From Desulfovibrionales bacterium (lineage in GTDB: Bacteria; Desulfobacterota; Desulfovibrionia; Desulfovibrionales; Desulfonatronaceae): DNA of 64,000 nucleotides. Position 1 is the stretch's first letter. The number at the start of each line of letters is the position of its first letter. A program made the position numbers and the translations under genes. Where the stretch lies: the NCBI GenBank assembly GCA_007693505.1, contig REDL01000059.1, positions 1-64,000 on the forward strand, written 5' to 3'. The notes beneath the pieces were generated by a model. That model was not told the DNA's origin. It searched no databases and saw only the letters and a program-made list of their open reading frames with translations. This document shows, piece after piece, positions 52,871-62,094 of the stretch.

Positions 52871-53290
52871 TCGGTTCGGTTTTGGAAAGAGGGATGGAGC
52901 CGGGCTGCAGTTCTTTTGAAGCACGGCAAAAAAGAGGATTATCTACACCGTGCTTGATTGGAGAGCAAGCCGACAGCACTGCCCCTGATTTCGCACCAGC
53001 TTGTCCTTCACAGATCCACCTGCTGAAGGATGGTTCAGTGAATATTCCTGTAAGCAGGCGGTTGCTCAAAAACTATTCCAGCTGAGTCATGGTTGGCTGT
53101 CGGACGCCAAGTCCAGCATCCAACAAGACATCGGGAACTGAAATGAATTTGGTGGGAAACTTTGAATCAGGCGGATTCCCCTTTGGGAGCATTGTCTTGC
53201 GGAGTGGGTTTTTCTCCTGAGGCGAATGCTGAAGGCCCCGACCGAACTCCAGCACCCGATGAAATTGCCATTTCCGGACCTGTGCAGAGG
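52871..53290. other. Gap without recognised gene
   Basis: A 420-base region between the TraB-family gene and the aldehyde dehydrogenase. Short frames here have no ribosome binding sites, family similarity or coding-like composition. No strong hairpin is visible. Confidence 0.35.
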
Positions 53291-54757
53291 CTATCCATCC
53301 TGGGTTATTCCGGCCATACAGACATATTTCAGTGTGGTGTAGTCGTCCAGGCCGTAGTGGGATCCTTCCCGGCCAAAGCCGCTTTCCTTGACCCCGCCAA
53401 AGGGCGCTTCGCAGGTGGACATCAAACTTTCGTTGACCCCCACGAGGCCGTATTCCAGGGCCTCGGAAACCCGCCAGGCCCGGCCCAGGTCGCGGGTGTA
53501 GACATAGCCCGCCAGGCCGAATTCCGTGGCATTGGCCAGGGCCACGGCCTCCTGCTCGGTCTGGAAGCGATACACCGGAGCCACGGGGCCAAAGGTCTCC
53601 TCCGTACTCACGATCATTCCGGGGAAGGCGTCGGCAATGACCGTGGGCTCAAAAAAGTTGCCCCCCAGGGCATGTCGCCGGCCGCCCAGGACAACGCGCC
53701 CGCCCTTGGACTGGGCGTCCGCGATCTGGGCTTCCATGTGCAGCACGGCCTTGTCGTCAATCAGCGGCCCCTGGTTCACGCCATCTTCCTGCCCGTCGCC
53801 GACCTTCAATTGGCTCACCGCGGCAACAAATTTCTCCAGAAAGGCATCGTAGATCCCATCCTGGACCAGAAACCGGTTGGTGCAGACGCAGGTCTGGCCC
53901 GTGTTGCGGTACTTGCTGCCCACGGCCCCGGCCACGGCCAGGTCCAGGTCCGCGTCATCGAAGACCAGAAACGGCGCATTGCCGCCCAGCTCCAAGGAAA
54001 CCTTCTTCACCGTGGCCGCGCACTGCCTGAGCAGCTCCTTGCCCACGCTGGTGGAGCCGGTAAAGCTCAGCTTGCGCACGACCGGGCTTGCGGTCAGCTC
54101 CGCCCCGATCACCCGCGACGAACCGGTCAGCACGTTGAACACACCCGCGGGAACCCCGGCCTGCACGGCCAACTCGGCCAGGGCCAGGGCCGAAAAAGGC
54201 GTCTGGCTGGCCGGCTTGATCACCACCGGGCAGCCCACGGCAAGGGCCGGCCCGGCCTTGCGGCAGATCATGGCCGTGGGAAAGTTCCAGGGAGTGATGA
54301 TCCCCACCACGCCCACGGGCTCGCGGGTGACCAGGATGCGCTTCCCCCGCCAGGGCGCGGGGATGATGCTGCCGTAGGCCCGCCGCCCTTCCTCGGCAAA
54401 CCAGCGCAGGAAGCTGGCCCCGAAACCGATCTCGGCCCGGGCCTCGGCCAGGGGCTTGCCCTGCTCCAGGGTCATCAGCCTCGCCAACTCCTCCCGCTCG
54501 GCCAGCATCAGATCGTGCAGGCGCAGGATGATCGCGCTGCGCTCCAGGGCAGTCATGGCCCGCCATGCCGGCCAGGCCTGGGCCGCGGCGTCAATGGCCC
54601 GGGCTGTCTCACCGCGCCCGCAGTTGGGTACAACGCCCAGCACTTCGGACGTGGCCGGATTGAGCACGTCCAGGGTCTTGCCGGAATCGGCGCTGATCCA
54701 TCGGCCACCCACCAGGCAGGCGGGGTCTCGGGACAATATTGTTTTCGCAAGGCTCAT
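53291..54757 (-). CDS. gabD: NAD(P)-dependent aldehyde dehydrogenase, succinate-semialdehyde type
   Basis: Full-length ALDH (488 aa). Motifs are TPWNFPTAMICRKAGPALAVG, the catalytic Glu in LELGGNAPFLVF, catalytic Cys in NTGQTCVCTNRFLVQ, and EETFGPVAPVYRF. The VGGRW / SADSGKTLDVLNPATSEV start and the sequence pattern fit GabD-like succinate- or glutarate-semialdehyde dehydrogenases; the exact substrate is not certain. It begins one base into the racemase stop (TGATG), so both are cotranscribed. Confidence 0.9.
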   Translation of the reverse strand: MSLAKTILSRDPACLVGGRWISADSGKTLDVLNPATSEVLGVVPNCGRGETARAIDAAAQAWPAWRAMTALERSAIILRLHDLMLAEREELARLMTLEQGKPLAEARAEIGFGASFLRWFAEEGRRAYGSIIPAPWRGKRILVTREPVGVVGIITPWNFPTAMICRKAGPALAVGCPVVIKPASQTPFSALALAELAVQAGVPAGVFNVLTGSSRVIGAELTASPVVRKLSFTGSTSVGKELLRQCAATVKKVSLELGGNAPFLVFDDADLDLAVAGAVGSKYRNTGQTCVCTNRFLVQDGIYDAFLEKFVAAVSQLKVGDGQEDGVNQGPLIDDKAVLHMEAQIADAQSKGGRVVLGGRRHALGGNFFEPTVIADAFPGMIVSTEETFGPVAPVYRFQTEQEAVALANATEFGLAGYVYTRDLGRAWRVSEALEYGLVGVNESLMSTCEAPFGGVKESGFGREGSHYGLDDYTTLKYVCMAGITQDG

Positions 54758-55494
54758 CAGGAATTCCTCTCATGGTTGGGGTGCGTAGCGCGGCCCTTGC
54801 ATGTAAAAATGATCTCCCGGGCCAGGATGTCCGCGGCATCGTGCAGGGGGAGCGGCGAGGCAACGGGGACAAGACCCAATTCCGTACACGCGACCACCAT
54901 GGCCTGGGCCCCCTCCGTTTGCAAGCTGGATACGGCCGCGTCCACGGCGGAGGCGGCCTGGTCCATGGCTCCCTTCTTGATGTCCTTGATGGCGGCCATG
55001 ACCCTGTCCTGGCAGACAGTCTCCGGATAGATCACGCTGACCCCGACAACCGCGAAAGCCCGGTGATACAGGCCGGTGAGCTGCATTGCCGTGGAGCCCA
55101 GGATGCCTACCGCCTTGATCCCGGGCTGCTCTTTCAGGACAGTCCGCACGGTGATCTGGATCAGGTTGAGCATCGGGATGGACACGGCGTCCTGGATGTC
55201 CCGGAAGTAGGCGTGGGCCGTATTGCAGGGCATGGCCAGAAAGTCCGCCCCCCAGGCTTCCAGACGCCTGGCCATGTCCCGCAATTCCGGCACCGGGCTG
55301 CCCCCCCCGCCTTCGATCAGGGCCTTGATCCGCGAGGGCACCTTGGGGTTGTTGTCCACGATGCACCGGATATGATCCGCGTCGTCCTGGGCCGGAGTCA
55401 GACGGATCAGCCGGGCCATCAGATCCACGGTAGCCTCAGGCCCCATGCCGCCGATGATGCCGACGATTTTTTCCTGTTGTAAGGGATGGTTCAT
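54757..55494 (-). CDS. Aspartate/glutamate racemase family protein
   Basis: The two catalytic Cys regions are intact: MPCNTAHAYF (about residue 83) and VACTELGLVP (about 197), each with a following Thr/Asn or Glu. GGMGPEATVDLMARLI starts the domain. It interconverts D- and L- forms of acidic amino acids, or of a related substrate such as cysteate, whose sulfonate resembles the carboxylate of aspartate. It overlaps the aldehyde dehydrogenase gene by one base. Confidence 0.9.
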   Translation of the reverse strand: MNHPLQQEKIVGIIGGMGPEATVDLMARLIRLTPAQDDADHIRCIVDNNPKVPSRIKALIEGGGGSPVPELRDMARRLEAWGADFLAMPCNTAHAYFRDIQDAVSIPMLNLIQITVRTVLKEQPGIKAVGILGSTAMQLTGLYHRAFAVVGVSVIYPETVCQDRVMAAIKDIKKGAMDQAASAVDAAVSSLQTEGAQAMVVACTELGLVPVASPLPLHDAADILAREIIFTCKGRATHPNHERNS

Positions 55495-55562
55495 GGTATC
55501 GTTTGAACTGTTTTATGTTTTGGGGCACCCGGCATAAACGTGAGGAATGGCGTTGGGCCATA

Positions 55563-55586
55563 GGGGCGCACCTGCATGTGCGCCCC
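55563..55586. repeat. GC-rich palindrome (REP-like)
   Basis: GGGGCGCAC-CTGCAT-GTGCGCCCC is a perfect nine-base-pair stem with a six-base loop. This kind of palindrome, often preceded by TAGGGG, is scattered in many bacterial genomes. It lies between the PLP-enzyme gene and the racemase gene and may shield the upstream message. The remaining 253-base gap is otherwise featureless. Confidence 0.7.
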
Positions 55587-55747
55587 TTGCTGGCTGAGGC
55601 GACCCATCACATGTATGGAATGCTGAAGGATGGACGGCCAACCACTGCAAACAACATCAAAAACCGACAGGTGCAGTCAATTGCAAGGGCAGACACACAG
55701 GTCCACCCTTGCTACGCCGTACAACGGATCATTGTCGCCTTCAATCC

Positions 55748-56755
55748 TCAACCTTCCTTCTTGAAAGTCGACAAGTAGGCATACAGCGCGGGTGAGCCTC
55801 CGGTGTGCAGGAACAGGACGTTGCTGCCCTGGGGAAAATGGCCGGAGCGGACGAGATCCAGCAGGCCTGCGGCAGCTTTGCCGGAGTAGACCGGATCCAG
55901 GAGAATGGCCTCGTGCTTGGCGAACATTCGGACCGCCTCGACCATGGTTTCCGTGGGCAGGGAATAGCCGGGGCCGACGTACTGGTCGTAGCAGACCACC
56001 GCATCACTGGGGATGGGCACACTCATTTCCAACTTGACCGCCGTCTCCTCCGCCAGTTTGTGGACAATGCCTTCCTGGACGTCCTTGGGTCGGGACACAT
56101 TGACCCCGCTGACAGGGATATTGGCGTTGGTGCCGACCATGCCCACCACCATGCCGGCGTGGGTCCCGGCACTGCCCGAGGGCACGACGATGTGGTCGAT
56201 GTTCAGGTGTTCCGTATTCAGCTGGTTCATGATCTCTTCCGCACAGGCCACGTAACCCAAAGCGCCGATGGCGTTTGAAGCCCCTCCGGGAACAATATAC
56301 GGTTTTTTGCCCTGGGCTTTCAGTTCATCCGCCTTTTTGCGCATTTCCGCCATCATGTCCGATCCGCCCGGAGCCACGGCAATGCTCTTGACGTTCAACA
56401 GGTCGAACAAAAAGTTGTTCCCGCTGCCATCCGGCTTGTAGGAGCCCTTGACCCGTTCTTCCAACACCAGGTGACACTCCAGATTCTCCTTGCAGCACCA
56501 GGATGCGGTCAGGCGGCAGTGGTTGGACTGGACCGCGCCGCAGGTGATGATCGTGTCGGCCCCCTGCTCCAGACCGTCGGCCAGGCAGAATTCCAGCTTG
56601 CGGGTCTTGTTCCCCCCGCTGGCCCCTGGCAACAGGTCGTCGCGCTTGACGAACAGATTAACCCCTTTTCCCAAGGTTTTGCTCAGATTGTCCATGGGTT
56701 CGATGGGCGTGGCCCCTTGCAGGTAGGCACGACGGGGAAATTTTGTAAAATTCAT
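55748..56755 (-). CDS. dcyD: PLP enzyme of D-cysteine desulfhydrase / L-cysteate sulfo-lyase family
   Basis: Fold type II PLP enzyme of 335 residues. The PLP lysine is in [13 protein letters not shown] (about residue 52), the Ser/Asn/His pocket in [13 protein letters not shown], the phosphate loop in [11 protein letters not shown], and the C-terminal Ser in [11 protein letters not shown]. DcyD releases H2S and 2-aminoacrylate from D-cysteine; CuyA of the same family releases sulfite from L-cysteate. These cannot be told apart by eye. RidA is encoded next to it and would hydrolyse the enamine product, and a TRAP importer follows. GGAGAG precedes ATG 56755. Confidence 0.87.
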   Translation of the reverse strand: MNFTKFPRRAYLQGATPIEPMDNLSKTLGKGVNLFVKRDDLLPGASGGNKTRKLEFCLADGLEQGADTIITCGAVQSNHCRLTASWCCKENLECHLVLEERVKGSYKPDGSGNNFLFDLLNVKSIAVAPGGSDMMAEMRKKADELKAQGKKPYIVPGGASNAIGALGYVACAEEIMNQLNTEHLNIDHIVVPSGSAGTHAGMVVGMVGTNANIPVSGVNVSRPKDVQEGIVHKLAEETAVKLEMSVPIPSDAVVCYDQYVGPGYSLPTETMVEAVRMFAKHEAILLDPVYSGKAAAGLLDLVRSGHFPQGSNVLFLHTGGSPALYAYLSTFKKEG

Positions 56756-56851
56756 GATTCTATCTCTCCTGAATTATTTGATGACTTCAAACTCTTCACA
56801 ACTATATCGCCTTCACTGGACTTGCGGACGCGACTCCCTTGCCCCTCACCC

Positions 56852-56880
56852 TTTCCGTGTTTTTCCGTGTGTTCCGTGGA
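56852..56880. repeat. TTTCCGTG direct repeats
   Basis: Three near-identical units, TTTCCGTGT, TTTTCCGTGT and GTTCCGTGG, follow each other in the gap between ridA and the PLP enzyme. Such runs (reading STEHTEKHGK on the reverse frame) are scattered in other genomes. No gene is present here. Confidence 0.5.
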
Positions 56881-56933
56881 CAGGACTCCAGACGTCTTGC
56901 TCATGAAACCAGGAAACGTCACTGATTCGATCA

Positions 56934-57314
56934 TCAACGCTCAAAAACAGCCTCAATCTCGATGTCCGCACCCAAAGGAAGGGCCGCCACCTGCAGGGCC
57001 GTCCGTGCGGGGTAGGGCTCCTTAAAAAACTGAGAATAGACCTGGTTCACGGCCTGAAAATCAGCCATGTTGGTCAGGAACACCGTGACCTTGATCGCCC
57101 GGTCCAGGCTTGTGCCCCCGGCCTCGGCAATGCTTTGCAAATTACGCAGGCACTGCTCGGCCCGGATTTGGATGTCTCCCTGGGGCATGGCACCGGTTTC
57201 CGGATCCAGAGGCAACTGGCCGGAGGTGAACAGCAACTGTCCTGAGGCTACTGCCTGGGAATACGGGCCAACTGCTTTCGGGGCCTTGTCGGTGTGAACA
57301 ACGGTTTTCGACAT
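56934..57314 (-). CDS. ridA: RidA family enamine/imine deaminase
   Basis: RidA/YjgF fold of 126 residues with VGPYSQAVASGQLLFTSGQLPLDP and the catalytic Arg in PYPARTALQVAALP. It hydrolyses 2-aminoacrylate to pyruvate and ammonia. 2-Aminoacrylate is exactly what the neighbouring PLP beta-lyase produces, so the pairing is functional, not accidental. GGAGC precedes ATG 57314. Confidence 0.93.
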   Translation of the reverse strand: MSKTVVHTDKAPKAVGPYSQAVASGQLLFTSGQLPLDPETGAMPQGDIQIRAEQCLRNLQSIAEAGGTSLDRAIKVTVFLTNMADFQAVNQVYSQFFKEPYPARTALQVAALPLGADIEIEAVFER

Positions 57315-57473
57315 GTGATGCTCCAATGAATATTTTGTAAAAATTAGATTAAAAGCAACAAGCACCTGGATGATAAGGCATTAGATGTAGCAAGTCTAAA
57401 CCATGAAAACTATTAAGATTCGGATCATCAATTTTCAAGTTCCAGGGGGTGGTCAAGAGAAAATAGCTTATGT

Positions 57474-58736
57474 TCAAGAAACTGAATGACTGCTTGCTTT
57501 AAGAGCTATTGATTCGATATCTTTAATTGTATCTTGGCTTACTGCCCTTTCTTTTAACAACTGACTAGCTTTGCCTAAATTTTCTTTTAAAATCTTGAAT
57601 GCCTCGAAAACAGTATCCGTGTACATTTTCAAATCATCTTGAGTTAGTGTTGGTATTATATATTCTTTAGCATATTCAGTACTCACAGCCATTGAAAGAA
57701 CAGCAGCTGTCCCTGGCAAAAGCCCTCCATTGTCAACAACATCGTTTACATCATCACTCATAAATAAAACACCAGAAACATCATATTTTATAATTTGAGC
57801 TAGTTCTGCAATAATTTTAATTTTAGTTCCTGCAGCTTTCGCTTTGTAAAGATCATTACCAAGATCAATAATTCTTTTTGATACGTTTTGGGTCGCCTTA
57901 CCTAGCGATCCAACAGCTCTTGGGTATGGGTTTTCTGGCTCAAAAACAGGATATCCGAGATTTTGAGCAGCCTTAACCAAGCAATTTCCGACGACAGAAT
58001 TATCGTGTAAGCTGTTTGCCCTGACAACAACAGTAGTATCATTTATGAATTTACTCCAAGAAGGTACGTAAGCTTTAGATTCAACTATTATAGTTGGCAA
58101 GTTAACCATGCCTAGCTGACGCATAAGTACACCCTTGTTTCCAATAGGAATATTGCCCTCCGTGTCTTCATTTGGACCGATTCCACCTGCAGATGAATTT
58201 ACCGTTAGAATCGTTGAAATACATAAACCATCTATTTGCAATACAGTCCCGAGATAGCAACCATCACTTCCCGGTGTATCTTCCAGAAAAAATAAAAAGT
58301 TTTCTGGATAGTTCTTCAAAAAAGTGTCGACGACAGATTTAGCAACAGCAGATATAAATGCTGATGGAACCTCCAGAACACCTTGGCCAACAATCCGCCC
58401 AAATATCTCGGTTGCCAGTGTTTGTGGACAAGAAGCATCTTTTCCAACAGCATTTTGCATAAGTGCTGATTCAGCTGGTGTTATTCCGCAACGCGCATAA
58501 CCTGAACCCTTACCGCCTCCACTTAATTCAACAGATATAATGTCACTATAATCAGTAACAGATACTTTAGATATTTTCAGATTCACAGGACCGGCTTCAC
58601 TAAGAATTTTCGTAACGACCGCAAACCCAGCTCCGTCTTCTTGAACAAATCCAGAGTGGCTAAAGACATGTCCCACGCCTATATGTCCAGCGAGGCCAGC
58701 AAATCCTTTTTGTTTTTTGCAAAAAGATATGCTCAT
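57474..58736 (-). CDS. Unrecognised 420-aa protein in a catabolic cluster
   Basis: GGGGAGAAC precedes ATG 58736 and the frame is intact. The protein is soluble, without signal or membrane segments. Notable stretches are GHIGVGHVFSHSGFVQEDGAG, CGITPAESALMQNAVG, LEDTPGSDGCYLGTVLQIDG and SSAGGIGPNEDTEGNIPIGNKG; the His- and Gly-rich patches suggest an enzyme with a metal or nucleophile site, possibly a hydrolase or racemase. I do not recognise its family. It ends the AT-rich block and is encoded between ridA and the TRAP transporter on the same strand. Confidence 0.7.
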   Translation of the reverse strand: MSISFCKKQKGFAGLAGHIGVGHVFSHSGFVQEDGAGFAVVTKILSEAGPVNLKISKVSVTDYSDIISVELSGGGKGSGYARCGITPAESALMQNAVGKDASCPQTLATEIFGRIVGQGVLEVPSAFISAVAKSVVDTFLKNYPENFLFFLEDTPGSDGCYLGTVLQIDGLCISTILTVNSSAGGIGPNEDTEGNIPIGNKGVLMRQLGMVNLPTIIVESKAYVPSWSKFINDTTVVVRANSLHDNSVVGNCLVKAAQNLGYPVFEPENPYPRAVGSLGKATQNVSKRIIDLGNDLYKAKAAGTKIKIIAELAQIIKYDVSGVLFMSDDVNDVVDNGGLLPGTAAVLSMAVSTEYAKEYIIPTLTQDDLKMYTDTVFEAFKILKENLGKASQLLKERAVSQDTIKDIESIALKASSHSVS

Positions 58737-58757
58737 ATGTTCTCCCCGTTTTCAGCT

Positions 58758-60029
58758 TTAAAGTAGCATAAGGCTAATTTGTGGGACATATGCCAAGACA
58801 AACACTGCAATTAACATGACAAATAAAAATGGAAGTACTGCATAACTTAAACGTTCAATACTAATTTTGCTGATACCGCAACCAACAAAAAGATTTACAC
58901 CTACAGGTGGAGTAAGAAATCCAAGAGAGACTGCAGCTATCATCACAATTCCAAAATGTGTCATGTCAATTCCAGCACCAGAAACTAGTGGGTGAAGAAG
59001 TGGAGTGAGAATCAAGATGTTTGCCAAAGCATCCATAAAGGTTCCAAGTATTAACAACATGATAATTATTACAAATAACAACAGCATTTTGTTGTCTGCA
59101 ATGCCAGAAAGAGCATCCACAATAAGATCAGGAACATTATATATTAATAAAATCTGTCCCAAAGCCGAAGCAGTTGCTACCACCAAAAAAATAGTAGCAT
59201 TCGTTAATGTCGCTGAACGCAAAATTTCCCAAACTTTTTTAAAATCCAGGCTCCTTAAAACTATTCCTTCTACGATGAAGGCATAAGTTACCGCAATAGC
59301 TCCAGCCTCTGTTGGTGTTGTAACCCCGCCATATATTCCGCCAAGAACTATAAATGGGACAACTATTGCGTATTTGGCTTCCCAAAATGCCTTCAATGTT
59401 TCCTTGTATGTTGCTTTTTTACTTTTTGTTTTAAAACCATAATACTTTGATAAAAAATAACATGTTGCCATTAAAATGATTCCGATGAACAATCCTGGGA
59501 CAATTCCTGCAATGAACAGGCTGCCAACAGATACACCGGCAGTTGTTCCATAAATAATTAACGGAACACTCGGAGGAATCATAACACCAAGACACCCGGC
59601 TGAAACATTTGTTGCAGTAGCAAAAGATTTTGAAAAACCTTCTTTTTCCATGGAAGGAATCATCGTACCACCAACTGCAGCCACGGTTGCTGGCGCTGAG
59701 CCGCTGAGGGCACCGTAGAACATGGAAGTCAAAACAGAAACATGAGCCAAACCACCAGTAATATGACCCACAAGACATCGTGAAAAATTAAGCAAAGATT
59801 GGGCCATGCTTCCTTTTTGCATGATCTCGCCTGCCATGATGAAAAAAGGAACTGCAAGCAAAGGAAATGTATCCAGTGAAAAAAACATCCTTTGCATCAA
59901 AAATTGAACAGGAATATCACCAATAATAATCGCAATTGCTACGCTCATCCCTATTGCAACACCGATCGGAACGCTTAAAATAAGAAGCAATGGCAAACAT
60001 ATAACAATTGCTAGAATTGGTGCATCCAT
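58758..60029 (-). CDS. dctM: TRAP transporter large permease DctM
   Basis: The 423-residue protein has about twelve membrane helices in the DctM pattern. Signature segments are FILMAGEIM-like VPFFIMAGEIMQKG, MFYGALSGSAPATVAAVGGTMIP, VSAGCLGVMIPPSVPLIIYG and SLGFLTPPVGVNLFVG. It carries the solute across the membrane using a sodium gradient. It is encoded with dctQ and dctP and is AT-rich like them. Confidence 0.95.
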   Translation of the reverse strand: MDAPILAIVICLPLLLILSVPIGVAIGMSVAIAIIIGDIPVQFLMQRMFFSLDTFPLLAVPFFIMAGEIMQKGSMAQSLLNFSRCLVGHITGGLAHVSVLTSMFYGALSGSAPATVAAVGGTMIPSMEKEGFSKSFATATNVSAGCLGVMIPPSVPLIIYGTTAGVSVGSLFIAGIVPGLFIGIILMATCYFLSKYYGFKTKSKKATYKETLKAFWEAKYAIVVPFIVLGGIYGGVTTPTEAGAIAVTYAFIVEGIVLRSLDFKKVWEILRSATLTNATIFLVVATASALGQILLIYNVPDLIVDALSGIADNKMLLLFVIIIMLLILGTFMDALANILILTPLLHPLVSGAGIDMTHFGIVMIAAVSLGFLTPPVGVNLFVGCGISKISIERLSYAVLPFLFVMLIAVFVLAYVPQISLMLL

Positions 60030-60106
60030 GATATTTATATCCTGTTCTTATTAAAAATAATATATTAACATTAAACTTAAAATAGATGGATTTTTTTCAT
60101 TGAAAT

Positions 60107-60583
60107 TTAATTATCTGGACGAATCAATTTCCATGTTACAAAAAGTGTTCGCAAGAACATGAGCACAAAACCTATAGGGATACACATAAATGGAATATAC
60201 ATGGGTATCTGAAGAGCAGGCGTTATTTGATTTGTCATGATAACAAAATTGACCATTTTAATTCCCCAAAACACCATCACGCAGCAAAAAACACTGGTGA
60301 TTGCATATGCTAGTATTGTAAAATATCTTCCTATTTTCTCATTAAAAACAGTACGGATAATTGTTACTTCTAAGTGACGACGACCAAGAGCAGCGTAACT
60401 CGATCCTATATAAACAGAATAAATGAAAAGATATCTTGCTAATTCCTCTGGCCAGGCAAGAGAGTGCTGGACAACATAACGCATGAATACCTGTACAATA
60501 ATAATTGAGGCCATAAATAAAAGAGCCACGGAAGCTGTAATTTCTTCAAATCGATTGATCCATTGAAGAGCGGCATTCATCAT
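60107..60583 (-). CDS. dctQ: TRAP transporter small permease DctQ
   Basis: About 158 residues with four membrane helices, and the family segment YVVQHSLAWPEELARYLFIYSVYIGSSYAALGRRHLEVTII. The ATG at 60583 has GAGG six bases upstream; TTG 60595 and ATG 60589 are alternatives. A strong hairpin separates it from dctP. Confidence 0.93.
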   Translation of the reverse strand: MMNAALQWINRFEEITASVALLFMASIIIVQVFMRYVVQHSLAWPEELARYLFIYSVYIGSSYAALGRRHLEVTIIRTVFNEKIGRYFTILAYAITSVFCCVMVFWGIKMVNFVIMTNQITPALQIPMYIPFMCIPIGFVLMFLRTLFVTWKLIRPDN

Positions 60584-60598
60584 CGTCATCCTCAAAAT

Positions 60599-60628
60599 GG
60601 CGGCAGGCAGAAAATTCTACCTGCCGCC
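60599..60628 (-). promoter_or_regulatory. Hairpin between dctP and dctQ
   Basis: GGCGGCAGG and CCTGCCGCC pair fully, with a further AGAA/TTCT stem inside, leaving a two-base loop. It follows the dctP stop by six bases and precedes dctQ by 15. Such hairpins usually stabilise or partly terminate transcripts so that the binding protein is made in excess of the membrane parts. Confidence 0.65.
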
Positions 60629-60634
60629 TGATGT

Positions 60635-61654
60635 TTAATTGTTCAAACCGGCCTCTATGGTTTCCTTCATTTCATCAATCAACTCTGGTGGAACATCTTT
60701 TGCAAACCTAGCGGCGACACCGGAAGTCGCGTCTATCCAGCGTTGACGTTCTTCAGTCGAAAGTTCAATGATCTCGCCACCACCTTCCTTAATTTTTTCA
60801 AGAATCATTGCTTCGTTGCTACGAATTGTTTCACGCTGAAATTGCTGCATTACCTCAAAAGATTCCCTGATCCAATTCTGCTGTTCCGGGGTAAGTCTCT
60901 CAAAAAACACCTTTGAGACCATAACCAGATGTGGACTATAGAAACTGCGTGTGAGGGTTACATACTTCGTAATCTCAGGAAAGTTGTTGAACCAAGCCAA
61001 ATTTAGATCAATATCGATCGCATCAACAGTACCCTGTTGCAAAGCCGTGTAGACCTCACCCCAAGCCACAGGGGTAGGATTCATCCCTAGCGACCTAAGT
61101 ATATCTATATGTGCCCTGGAATGGGTTGCACGAATTCTTAATCCCCTAGCGTCTTCAAGAGTTCGGATCGGTCGGCTTGAAAAAATCTGCCTGAAACCAA
61201 TTTCAATATAACCCAAACCTATTATACCGTTTCTTTCCAATGATTCCGCAAGCCTCTGTCCTATCGGACCATCTGTAATAAGATCTGAAGCCTCGTAACT
61301 TGGGACAATAAATGGCATATCGAGAAACATCAGCTGAGGATTAAATACTGATAAATTGTTTGTTGCGTCTGAACCCATCTGCAGTGTTCCCATCTGGATA
61401 CCTTGTACAACAGCATCAAAGTTTCCATATTTCGAGCTATCATATATAGTTACACGAAATACACCTCCAGATCTTTCTTCAAGATCAGCCTTGAAAAGTT
61501 CATAACCTTGTCCCATAGGGTGCTGTGGAACATTTGGGTGAGCAACTCTAATGACAATTTGGTTGCTTGCACTGACTTGGGTAATAAAAAATATACCAAC
61601 AAACATAACAACTGCAACAATAACGATAGAAAATTTTTTGATACTCTTCATCAT
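60635..61654 (-). CDS. dctP: TRAP transporter solute-binding protein DctP
   Basis: Exported binding protein (339 aa). The signal peptide is IKKFSIVIVAVVMFVGIFFITQVSAS. The mature part has the DctP pattern ELFKADLEERSGGVFRVTIYDSS, RGLRIRATHSRAHIDILRSLGMNPTPVAWGEVYTALQQGTVDAID with the Arg (in LRIRAT) that binds the substrate carboxylate. Substrate class is therefore an organic acid; a sulfonate such as cysteate would also fit. AGGAGG lies before ATG 61651/61654. AT-rich. Confidence 0.94.
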   Translation of the reverse strand: MMKSIKKFSIVIVAVVMFVGIFFITQVSASNQIVIRVAHPNVPQHPMGQGYELFKADLEERSGGVFRVTIYDSSKYGNFDAVVQGIQMGTLQMGSDATNNLSVFNPQLMFLDMPFIVPSYEASDLITDGPIGQRLAESLERNGIIGLGYIEIGFRQIFSSRPIRTLEDARGLRIRATHSRAHIDILRSLGMNPTPVAWGEVYTALQQGTVDAIDIDLNLAWFNNFPEITKYVTLTRSFYSPHLVMVSKVFFERLTPEQQNWIRESFEVMQQFQRETIRSNEAMILEKIKEGGGEIIELSTEERQRWIDATSGVAARFAKDVPPELIDEMKETIEAGLNN

Positions 61655-61704
61655 GACCTCCTGTCTAGTTTAGGTTGGATTAGCTATATTTAATTAATTA
61701 TACT

Positions 61705-61816
61705 TCGAACGATTCAATTTTTAATTTTGAATCACATACAAAATCCCATGCGAGCAAATCGCTCATGGCTATCTATGGAATTTATCCATTCAAAATATCA
61801 AAACACAATCGTTCGA
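61705..61816. promoter_or_regulatory. Paired 10-bp inverted sites upstream of dctP
   Basis: TCGAACGATT (61705-61714) recurs inverted as AATCGTTCGA (61807-61816), 92 bases apart, 50 to 160 bases upstream of the dctP start. Two identical inverted sites this far apart suit looping by a dimeric regulator such as the divergent GntR protein. Confidence 0.45.
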
Positions 61817-61827
61817 TGCATAAGAAC

Positions 61828-61842
61828 ATCTAGAGTCTAGAT
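61828..61842. promoter_or_regulatory. Palindrome ATCTAGA-G-TCTAGAT
   Basis: A perfect 7-1-7 palindrome in the dctP upstream region, about 175 bases from the dctP start. Size and symmetry fit a GntR/FCD operator. Confidence 0.45.
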
Positions 61843-62064
61843 ACTATCAAAACATATCATTATTCTGACTTAACTAAAATAAAATTCTTCTTCAGTCATG
61901 TACTTGTTAGGCACCGTGTATTGTTATGGCAAAAATTTTGTCCACCCTGTGGTGTTCCGAATCAGGGGATAGTTAATCCTGCTTTTGCCTTTCTGGTGGT
62001 CACTGCAAAAAGTCCCTTTTCCCGCGAAAACGTGTGATGTGATTTTGCTCAAACCCTGGAAAGA

Positions 62065-62094
62065 CTGGATTCCGACTTTCGCCGGAATGACGAA
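62065..62094. repeat. REP-like short palindrome (VIPAKAG type)
   Basis: CTGGATTCCGACTTTCGCCGG followed by AATGACGAA is the common dispersed palindrome whose reverse frame encodes FVIPAKVGIQS. The stem is ATTCCG/CGGAAT. A variant is at 16521-16548. Confidence 0.7.

Noticed and set aside
53073-53255. 60-residue minus-strand frame in the gap after the TraB-family gene
   Set aside because: No start site, no family resemblance and unremarkable composition.
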